From Bacteroidales bacterium (GTDB lineage: Bacteria > Bacteroidota > Bacteroidia > Bacteroidales > Muribaculaceae), in NCBI GenBank assembly GCA_910575545.1, contig CAJTFH010000010.1, forward strand, positions 33,124 through 97,123: a stretch of 64,000 nucleotides of DNA. Direction: 5' to 3'. Of this stretch, positions 58,296-64,000 are shown in pieces. The position numbers and the translations under genes are program-made. The notes beneath the pieces were generated by a model. It did not search any database. It had not been told where the DNA came from and saw only the letters and a program-made list of their open reading frames with translations. Positions within the stretch are counted from its first letter, which is position 1. Each line of letters begins with the position of its first letter.

Positions 58296-59560
58296 CCGGA
58301 TGGAAGAGGATGGCCATATGGGTTTTGCGTTTGGCCTTAGGAGCTGTTTTCATTTTGTCGGGGTTTGTTAAACTGGTTGACCTCTGGGGCTTCGTTTTCA
58401 AAATTGAAGAATATCTTGCCGTATGGAATCTGATGCAGCCGCGCACTATAGTGCTTGTTGTTGCTCTGTTGCTGTCGGGTTATGAATTCGTGCTGGGCGC
58501 TCTGTTGGCGATGGGGTGCTATAAACGGAGCGCGCCCTGGGGGCTGGGGCTCATGATGGCTTTTATGCTTCCGCTGACGCTTTATCTTTGGATCGCAGAT
58601 CCGGTCAGTGATTGCGGATGCTTCGGTGATTTCTGGAAATTGAGCAATAGTGCCACGTTTTTTAAAAACGTAGTGATATCAGCGGGACTGGCCGCATTGA
58701 TGGTTTGGAACCAGCGGCTCAAAGAATCTCTGTTCAACCCGGTCATACAATGGATGGTAGGTGCGTGGATATCGTTATATGCGCTCGTCATTGGCTTATA
58801 TGGTTATAATGTCCAACCGGTTTTGGATTTCAGGTCATATCCCGTGGGGGGCTCGTTAACAGGTCATAATATGGATGTTGATGATGAGACTGACTACAGG
58901 TTTGTGTATGAGAAAAACGGGGTAAGAAAGGAGTTCGGCATAGATAGTCTTCCCGATTCGACATGGACATTTGTTGACCGCATAGAACCTGAAACCATAT
59001 CTGAAAAGTCTGACAACCGGTTGGCTATATTTGATGGTGAGGATGATGTGACTGATGATGTGCTGTCGGGAGAGGGTGTTGAACTGTTGCTTGTCATACC
59101 GGAACCGGTTAGAGCCGATATTTCATATTCCTATACAATCAATGAGATGGAAGAATATGCCGACAGTGTGGGCATCCCGATGATAGGCGTTTTGGGCGCA
59201 GGGGAAGACGGTGTGGCCCGCTGGAAAGATGTTTCGATGGCTGAATACCCATGCTATACAGCAGATGACACTCAACTCAAAGAACTCTCGCGTGGGGTGA
59301 TGTCGGTCGTAGTGTTGCATGACGGTGTGGTGGCTTCTAAAACCACTGTAAGCTCGATGAATCCCTCCGTGGTTGAATCTCCGTTATCCGTAGACGAATT
59401 CCTGTCGGAGCTTAGCGGCTATGGATCCGGATGGTTTAAATGGAGCAATGCGTTATTCGGGGGCGGATTGCTTATAATCTACATGTTTCAGGGCTTGATT
59501 CTTGCGATAAGGTTAAAAATTAAGGGGAAATATCGCTCGAAGCCAGTAAAAAATTCGTAA
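58292..59560 (+). CDS. BT_3928-type DoxX/MauE-like membrane protein
   Basis: A 422-residue protein. Four N-terminal membrane helices form a DoxX/MauE-like unit (about residues 8-145, 'LGAVFILSGFVKLVDLWGFV', with 'DPVSDCGCFGDF' holding a Cys pair). A periplasmic region covers about 165-370 and a last helix lies at about 385-405. Proteins of this layout are common in Bacteroidetes beside DUF1599 and tpiA, and a link to disulfide or quinone chemistry is inferred from MauE/DoxX. The start overlaps the DUF1599 stop. Confidence 0.82.
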   Translation: MTGWKRMAIWVLRLALGAVFILSGFVKLVDLWGFVFKIEEYLAVWNLMQPRTIVLVVALLLSGYEFVLGALLAMGCYKRSAPWGLGLMMAFMLPLTLYLWIADPVSDCGCFGDFWKLSNSATFFKNVVISAGLAALMVWNQRLKESLFNPVIQWMVGAWISLYALVIGLYGYNVQPVLDFRSYPVGGSLTGHNMDVDDETDYRFVYEKNGVRKEFGIDSLPDSTWTFVDRIEPETISEKSDNRLAIFDGEDDVTDDVLSGEGVELLLVIPEPVRADISYSYTINEMEEYADSVGIPMIGVLGAGEDGVARWKDVSMAEYPCYTADDTQLKELSRGVMSVVVLHDGVVASKTTVSSMNPSVVESPLSVDEFLSELSGYGSGWFKWSNALFGGGLLIIYMFQGLILAIRLKIKGKYRSKPVKNS

Positions 59561-59565
59561 TTTTG
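59558..59565 (+). promoter_or_regulatory. -7 box of tpiA overlapping the upstream stop codon
   Basis: TAATTTTG; its first three bases are the TAA of the preceding gene. The leader to the tpiA ATG would be about 75 bases. No TTG at the usual distance. Confidence 0.5.
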
Positions 59566-59646
59566 TAGTGCTGAAAATCCGGTATGATAGCGTCTGCATT
59601 GCTGCTTCCGGATTTCATAATCAGAACCAACTAATATATAATTGAT

Positions 59647-60402
59647 ATGAGAAAAAATATCGTAGCCGGTAACTGGAAAATGAATACCACTCTTGCTGAG
59701 GGCGTCGGCCTGGCAAAGGATGTGAACGAAGCCTTGAAAGGTGTTGATGCGAAATGCGATGTGATTGTATGCGTGCCTTTCACCCATTTGGCCTCTGTTG
59801 CGGCTGTTATTGATTCCGATAAACTCGGTCTGGGTGCAGAGAACTGCGCAGACCACCTTAAAGGTGCTTACACCGGTGAGGTTTCTGCTCCCATGGTTGC
59901 ATCAACAGGTGCAAACTATGTCATTCTCGGCCATTCGGAACGCCGTCAGTATTACGGTGAGACTTCTGAAATTCTTAAAGAGAAAGTTAACCTTGCGCTT
60001 GCCGAAGGTCTTACCCCGATTTTCTGTATCGGAGAAGTGCTGGAACAGCGTGAGAACGGCACTTATAACGATGTTGTGACTGCCCAGATTGAGGAAGCCC
60101 TGTTTGACCTCAGCGCAGAAGATTTCGGCAAACTGGTACTGGCATATGAGCCTGTATGGGCTATCGGAACAGGCAAGACAGCCACTGCTGACCAGGCTGA
60201 AGATATGCATGCCCATATACGTGGTGTAATTGCGGCCAAATATGGCAAAGAAGTTGCAGATAACACGTCAATTCTCTATGGCGGCAGCTGCAAACCCTCG
60301 AATGCTGCGGAGTTGTTTGCGAAACCGGATGTTGACGGTGGCCTGATTGGTGGAGCAGCTCTTGACGCAGCTTCATTCATGGGTATCGTGACTGCGTTTT
60401 AA
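59647..60402 (+). CDS. tpiA: Triosephosphate isomerase
   Basis: A 251-residue TIM-barrel enzyme interconverting dihydroxyacetone phosphate and glyceraldehyde 3-phosphate in glycolysis. The catalytic residues are visible: Lys11 in 'VAGNWKMN', His96 in 'VILGHSERR' and Glu168 in '[15 protein letters not shown]'. The phosphate loop '[12 protein letters not shown]' is present. A terminator follows 38 bases later, so the gene is probably monocistronic from the promoter at 59558. Confidence 0.95.
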   Translation: MRKNIVAGNWKMNTTLAEGVGLAKDVNEALKGVDAKCDVIVCVPFTHLASVAAVIDSDKLGLGAENCADHLKGAYTGEVSAPMVASTGANYVILGHSERRQYYGETSEILKEKVNLALAEGLTPIFCIGEVLEQRENGTYNDVVTAQIEEALFDLSAEDFGKLVLAYEPVWAIGTGKTATADQAEDMHAHIRGVIAAKYGKEVADNTSILYGGSCKPSNAAELFAKPDVDGGLIGGAALDAASFMGIVTAF

Positions 60403-60439
60403 TTGAAACACACTCTGAGACAACTCGTCGAAAGATAAT

Positions 60440-60492
60440 GCAAAGGCCGTGTAATCCCCGGAACAGACCGGTTGCGGATTCGCGGCCTTTGC
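60440..60492 (+). terminator. Terminator behind tpiA
   Basis: GCAAAGGCCGTG (60440-60451) pairs with CGCGGCCTTTGC (60481-60492), one wobble. Its place shows that the SPOR gene starts after it. Confidence 0.65.
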
Positions 60493-60502
60493 CATCAAAT
60501 AT

Positions 60503-60510
60503 TAATTTTG
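60503..60510 (+). promoter_or_regulatory. -7 box of the SPOR-domain gene
   Basis: TAATTTTG, 14 bases before the ATG at 60525. No TTG at the usual distance. Confidence 0.45.
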
Positions 60511-60524
60511 CGAATAGTAGATTT

Positions 60525-61058
60525 ATGGCGCATAGTTCATATTACCTGATCGGAGTGGTGTTATCGGTCATTGCACTGCCGGTGAAAGCCCAGGATGCCG
60601 CCATGGTGTCGGCTGCATCTGATAAGGGTTCGATAGTGGCGCGAATCAATGCTTCTGCAAGCGGGATTTCGGTTGAAGCACCCCAGGCTTTGATTGACAG
60701 GGCCGAAAGGGTTGAGCCATCTGCGGAACCGGTTATTGAAGACGCGGAAGTTCATGAGCAGGAGTCGATGGTTGTGCGTACAAAAGGTGGTAAAACCGTT
60801 GGCTATCGGGTGCAGGTGTATGCCGACAACAATGCCCGGAGTGCCAAAACCGAAGCCCGGCAGAGAGAGCGGGCAGTTGGTCAGGCTTTTCCCGATTTGG
60901 GCACATATGTGTCATATGTTTCGCCATATTGGCGGTTGCGGGTAGGTGATTTCAAGTCGCAATACGATGCTGAAAAAGCCGCGTCGGATTTGCGCCGGGC
61001 TTTTCCCCGTTATGCAAGGGAAGTCAGGGTTGTTCGGGACAGAATCAACGTCAGATAA
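60525..61058 (+). CDS. SPOR domain-containing protein
   Basis: A 177-residue protein from the ATG at 60525; the frame is open to 60438, but that part is the tpiA terminator. A signal peptide spans residues 1-23 ('YYLIGVVLSVIALPVKAQD'). The C-terminal SPOR domain (about 95-175: 'GYRVQVYADNNARSAKTEAR', 'YWRLRVGDFKSQYDAEKAAS') binds denuded peptidoglycan glycans at division sites. It lies 12 bases before folE. Confidence 0.85.
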   Translation: MAHSSYYLIGVVLSVIALPVKAQDAAMVSAASDKGSIVARINASASGISVEAPQALIDRAERVEPSAEPVIEDAEVHEQESMVVRTKGGKTVGYRVQVYADNNARSAKTEARQRERAVGQAFPDLGTYVSYVSPYWRLRVGDFKSQYDAEKAASDLRRAFPRYAREVRVVRDRINVR

Positions 61059-61070
61059 AAAATTGCATTC

Positions 61071-61685
61071 ATGAGTTGCGGTCATTTCGATTTTGAAATA
61101 ACACCAGATTCTGCTGAGCAGGAAAAGATTGAAGCGATAGCTATGCACTATCGCGAAATCATCAAATTAATCGGTGAAAATCCGGAACGGGAGGGTCTTG
61201 TGAAGACTCCGATGCGAGCTGCAAAGGCCATGTGGTTTGCTACCCAGGGTTATAGGCAGGACCCCAAAGAGATTCTACGGCAGGCTGTCTTCGAGTATGC
61301 CGGGTCGCAGATGGTGGTGGTTAAGAATATCGAGTTCTATTCATTCTGCGAACACCATATATTGCCGTTTTTCGGTACGGTCAGCATTGGCTATATACCA
61401 GACGGAAGTATGATAGGGTTGAGCAAACTGCCAAGGCTGGTCAATGCCATAGCTCGTAAGCTCCAGGTGCAGGAACGACTGACTGCTGAAATCTGTAGGG
61501 AAATCTCTGAAACGCTCTCTACCAAGGGGGTGATTGTGGTGTGTAATGCAAGCCATCTGTGTATGCAGATGCGTGGGGTGGAGAAGCAGCAGGCATCTAC
61601 CGACACGATTGATTATAACGGTGCATTTGCAGCCGATCAGCAATTGCGGCAGGAGTTCTTCTCGCTTTTGCGCGGTGTCCGTTAG
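61071..61685 (+). CDS. folE: GTP cyclohydrolase I
   Basis: A 204-residue protein. The zinc ligands are in 'FCEHHILPFFG' (Cys and His) and 'NASHLCMQMRGVEKQQASTD' (Cys), which also holds the catalytic motif. 'ENPEREGLVKTPMRAAKAMW' is the N-terminal signature. It converts GTP to dihydroneopterin triphosphate, the first step to folate and also the entry to queuosine; queA lies 4 kb upstream. A strong terminator follows. Confidence 0.95.
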   Translation: MSCGHFDFEITPDSAEQEKIEAIAMHYREIIKLIGENPEREGLVKTPMRAAKAMWFATQGYRQDPKEILRQAVFEYAGSQMVVVKNIEFYSFCEHHILPFFGTVSIGYIPDGSMIGLSKLPRLVNAIARKLQVQERLTAEICREISETLSTKGVIVVCNASHLCMQMRGVEKQQASTDTIDYNGAFAADQQLRQEFFSLLRGVR

Positions 61686-61706
61686 CAACACTGTTAATCG
61701 GTTATC

Positions 61707-61750
61707 AAAATCGCCGCTGTGTTGGACTTTTCCAGTATAGCGGCGATTTT
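61707..61750 (+). terminator. Terminator behind folE
   Basis: AAAATCGCCGCT and AGCGGCGATTTT form perfect 12-bp arms, 21 bases after the stop. Confidence 0.8.
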
Positions 61751-61814
61751 GATTCGGTTATGTATACGTTGGTGTAAATATGGTTATGGATGTTTACCTC
61801 ACCCTTGATCTAAG

Positions 61815-62007
61815 AGAGTGTTTGAATTTAACTCAAATATATATTGAGAGGATTTTTGGATGGATTTTCGCGAGTTGCGGAGGGAGCGATGCGGGCATCG
61901 TGACCGACAAAACTTGGCGAAAAGCACCAAAAAAGACCTCAAGGTATATTTGAAATGATTCATTACCCCCCCTCATTTATTATTAATGTGTTAAATTCAA
62001 ACACTCT
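61815..62007 (+). repeat. Dispersed inverted-end repeat, copy A (193 bp)
   Basis: Ends: AGAGTGTTTGAATTTAAC at 61815-61832 and its exact complement at 61990-62007. Inside the left end CTCAA-ATATATA-TTGAG forms a small palindrome, a matching TCAA...TTGA palindrome lies near the right end, and the centre holds the hairpin CGATGC-GG-GCATCG (61887-61900). No reading frame of note. The right end overlaps the stop codon of the S4-domain gene. Layout and size are those of a miniature inverted-repeat element. Confidence 0.75.
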
Positions 62008-62464
62008 ATAAGTTGTCGATGAAATCATCTTCATCGAAATCGAAAGCCCAATCGGAATCATCTCCTGACGTGTAAATATCATCGGTGAATTTGGCGAGGT
62101 CGCGACCTTCCCGTTTAGTGGGGCGTCCGAGCCCCTTGCGGCGGTCGATGAATCCGCTGATTCTTATTACGTCGAGCATGTCGTATTGTTCTTTGGGGGT
62201 GATGTTTTCCATGTAATCCGGTACGAGCTTCGCTCCGAGCCGGTTCTCAGTCAATGCTTTTACCCGGAAAGAATATGTTATGGGAGGTTTGCGCACGTTT
62301 ATCACATCGTCGATTTTTATCATGCGCGAGGGTTTTGCCACGACTTCACCTCCGGGAGTGCGCAATGTCACGCGTCCCTTTTTACAGCTGTCGGTAGCGA
62401 CGGTGCGCGTTTTGAATATACGCATGGCCCATAGCCATTTGTCAATTCTGACTTCTGTTTTCAT
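62006..62464 (-). CDS. S4-domain RNA-binding protein (Hsp15-like)
   Basis: A 152-residue protein from the Met at 62464, chosen because 'MKTEVRIDKWLWAMRIFKTR' is the family start; the frame extends to 62533 inside pth. The S4 fold covers about residues 3-65 ('RTVATDSCKKGRVTL'), and the C-terminus is acidic and Asp-rich. Hsp15-like proteins bind ribosomal RNA or stalled 50S subunits. It starts 5 bases behind the pth stop. Its stop codon TAG overlaps the end of repeat copy A. Confidence 0.87.
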   Translation of the reverse strand: MKTEVRIDKWLWAMRIFKTRTVATDSCKKGRVTLRTPGGEVVAKPSRMIKIDDVINVRKPPITYSFRVKALTENRLGAKLVPDYMENITPKEQYDMLDVIRISGFIDRRKGLGRPTKREGRDLAKFTDDIYTSGDDSDWAFDFDEDDFIDNL

Positions 62465-62468
62465 TGGC

Positions 62469-63032
62469 TCATTTGTTGTTGAAATCGCACATGGCGCTTT
62501 GGAGGCCTGCAAGTATGAATGTGCGGATCGCATCGGTGGCTATATCGATTCTGACAGGTAGCTTCTGACGCTCGTCAAGAGTGAATTGCCCAAGCACATA
62601 GTCAATCTGACATCCACGCGGGAAATCATTACCGATGCCGAACCGCAACCGGGGATAAGCGTCTGTAGCAAGCATTTGCGCGATGTTTTTCAAACCGTTA
62701 TGTCCCGCATCGCTGCCTCGCCCCTTTATGCGGATAGCCCCGAAAGGCAGGGCTATGTCATCGACTATGACCAGTATATTCTCAACCGGGATGTTCTCTT
62801 GGTTTTTCCAGTATCTTACGGCGTTACCGCTGAGATTCATGTAGGTCGAAGGTTTGAGAAGGATAATCTGTTTGTTCTTAATCCTGCCTTGGCCTACGTC
62901 GCCATAGCGTGCGGTGGAAAAAGAAATATTGGATGCCTCGGCAAAGGCATCCAATATTCTGAATCCTATATTATGGCGGGTGCCCTGGTATTCTGAACCG
63001 ATATTACCGAGACCCACTATAAGATATTTCAT
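62469..63032 (-). CDS. pth: Peptidyl-tRNA hydrolase
   Basis: A 187-residue protein. The catalytic His20 lies in 'QGTRHNIGF'. '[20 protein letters not shown]' and '[20 protein letters not shown]' with 'AGHNGLKNI' are the substrate-binding motifs. It frees tRNA from peptidyl-tRNA that drops off ribosomes. The order rplY-pth-S4 gene on one strand is common in Bacteroidetes. It starts 59 bases behind rplY. Confidence 0.95.
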   Translation of the reverse strand: MKYLIVGLGNIGSEYQGTRHNIGFRILDAFAEASNISFSTARYGDVGQGRIKNKQIILLKPSTYMNLSGNAVRYWKNQENIPVENILVIVDDIALPFGAIRIKGRGSDAGHNGLKNIAQMLATDAYPRLRFGIGNDFPRGCQIDYVLGQFTLDERQKLPVRIDIATDAIRTFILAGLQSAMCDFNNK

Positions 63033-63091
63033 AGGGATTTGTTGGTTTTGGCGTGGCGCCTGTTCAGGCTGCCATATGCCGGTTGTTCATA

Positions 63092-63751
63092 TTATTTTGC
63101 GGCGGCGGCAGCTGCAGCAGCGGCACCACGGGCGGCGCGGGTGAGCTGAACGGCGCAAACAACGGCTTCTTTCGGTGTTACGAGTTCGAGACCGTCGAAG
63201 TGGAGTTCACCAACCTGGAGGGTCTTGCCGAGACCGAGATGGTCAACGTTGATAACCAGACGTTCAGGAATCTGGGTGTAGATAGCTCTGACTTTGAGCT
63301 TCTTCATTGACATGGTCAATTTACCACCGGCTTTAACACCTTCTGCGTGACCTTCGAGTTTGACAGGAACTGACATGATGACGGGTTTGCTGTCGGTTAC
63401 TTCGAGCAAGTCGAGGTGGAGGATGTTATCTTTAACGGGGTGGAATTGAATTTCACGAAGAACCGCCATTTTTTTGCCACCGTTATATTCAAGTTCGATA
63501 GCGAAGATGTCAGGTGTGTAAATCAGCTTTCTTACGGCTTCGTTGGTTACGGTCAGGTCGGTGGTTATGATGCCACGGCCGTTCTCGATTTCAACGATTT
63601 TCTCTCCGGGTTGCAATGTTCCTTTGAAGGGGAGTTCAAAAGGCTCTCCACCATTGAGTACAACGGGGATTTTGCCGGTTGCACGAAGATTTTTCGCTGC
63701 TTTCTTGCCAAGATCCACACGGGGTTCGGCGGTCAGTTTGTAGGTCTGCAT
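63092..63751 (-). CDS. rplY: 50S ribosomal protein L25/general stress protein Ctc
   Basis: A 219-residue protein of the long CTC type. The N-terminal 5S-rRNA-binding L25 domain covers about residues 5-95 ('YKLTAEPRVDLGKKAAKNLR'). The C-terminal beta domain covers about 100-195 ('RLVINVDHLGLGKTLQVGEL'). The protein ends in an almost pure Ala tail interrupted by one Lys at the end, a low-complexity feature common in this family. Confidence 0.93.
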   Translation of the reverse strand: MQTYKLTAEPRVDLGKKAAKNLRATGKIPVVLNGGEPFELPFKGTLQPGEKIVEIENGRGIITTDLTVTNEAVRKLIYTPDIFAIELEYNGGKKMAVLREIQFHPVKDNILHLDLLEVTDSKPVIMSVPVKLEGHAEGVKAGGKLTMSMKKLKVRAIYTQIPERLVINVDHLGLGKTLQVGELHFDGLELVTPKEAVVCAVQLTRAARGAAAAAAAAAK

Positions 63752-63833
63752 TGTGTTGAAAAGTTAAAAGTTGTGTTACTCAAAATTAATTGAATTAATT
63801 TCCCATCACACGGGGTATGCTGTAAAGCGACTG

Positions 63834-63864
63834 CAAAGTTACTGTTTTTTTTCGGGCTATGCAA
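63834..63864 (-). promoter_or_regulatory. Promoter of rplY
   Basis: On the minus strand TTG (63864-63862), a 20-base spacer and TAACTTTG (63841-63834), 83 bases before the ATG. A second box TAATTTTG lies at 63788-63781. The remaining bases to 64000 show nothing further. Confidence 0.65.
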
Positions 63865-64000
63865 TACCTGCGCCTGCATTCGCAGGGCTGGCGCATGAGA
63901 TTTAGGAAAATTTCAGTCAAAAATATGGACGATTATGTGAAATAAACTTTAAGCTATTGCATATATCGCTGAGAATGGTTAAATTAGTGATATGCAAATA

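Overview
The window is chromosomal DNA from a member of the order Bacteroidales, most likely the family Muribaculaceae or a close relative. The order-level call rests on the many promoters with a TAnnTTTG -7 box and a TTG about 19-22 bases upstream, the near absence of Shine-Dalgarno signals, the complete moxR-DUF58-bat operon, secreted proteins with type IX secretion sorting tails, a DUF4270 lipoprotein, a BT_3928-type membrane protein, and the ftsX-DUF3098-uppP-truB-queA gene order. The family-level guess is weaker and comes from overall gene style only. Base composition looks even across the core genes. No prophage, insertion sequence or CRISPR array is visible.

Layout. 1-2.1 kb: end of uvrB and a YgiQ-type radical SAM gene. 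2.1-7.3 kb (minus): an AlkD-like DNA glycosylase, three glycosyltransferases, a universal stress protein and a small DNA-binding protein. 7.5-16.5 kb (minus): the moxR/bat operon. 16.6-23.6 kb (minus): two HU-like proteins (one fused to a membrane segment and a LysM-like tail), a Cys-rich FeoB-associated protein, topoisomerase III, a small secreted protein, MazG and a DsbD-like protein. 23.8-32.3 kb: a biotin-dependent carboxyltransferase, an OmpA protein, DAHP synthase/chorismate mutase, a CpsB-type phosphatase, a starch-synthase-like protein, a DUF4270 lipoprotein and tRNA-Thr. 32.25-32.8 kb: a decayed accessory patch beside that tRNA. 32.8-37.1 kb: an outer-membrane receptor divergent from a two-component system. 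37.3-38.6 kb: tRNA-Ser, tRNA-Cys and a HAD phosphatase. 38.7-45.8 kb: three large secreted proteins with sorting tails. 46-50.7 kb: two Crp/Fnr regulators, a bile-acid/sodium-symporter-family transporter and a succinate/acetate CoA-transferase. 50.8-63.8 kb: core genes (miaB, ftsX, uppP, truB, queA, tRNA-His, tpiA, folE, pth, rplY).

The most unusual signals lie between genes. (1) A dispersed element of about 190 bp with inverted ends and a conserved central hairpin is present as two near-full copies in opposite orientation (53794-53982 and 61815-62007), plus a 31-bp end fragment (2108-2138) and a possible collapsed copy (40293-40325). Each lies directly behind a stop codon. (2) A candidate small RNA with its own promoter and an 18-bp perfect terminator-like hairpin lies between the two Crp/Fnr genes and holds a 14-codon reading frame rich in Tyr and Cys. 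(3) Six AACG boxes phased at one helical turn lie just behind tRNA-Thr, followed by two broken gene fragments, which looks like the scar of an integrated element. (4) An 18-bp direct repeat with a 22-bp period lies in the activator position of the receptor gene beside the two-component system. (5) A secreted protein carries a 124-residue duplication that is identical in protein but shows nine silent base differences.

All calls come from reading the sequence and from knowledge of protein families. No database search was possible, so names of poorly characterised families are recognition-based.
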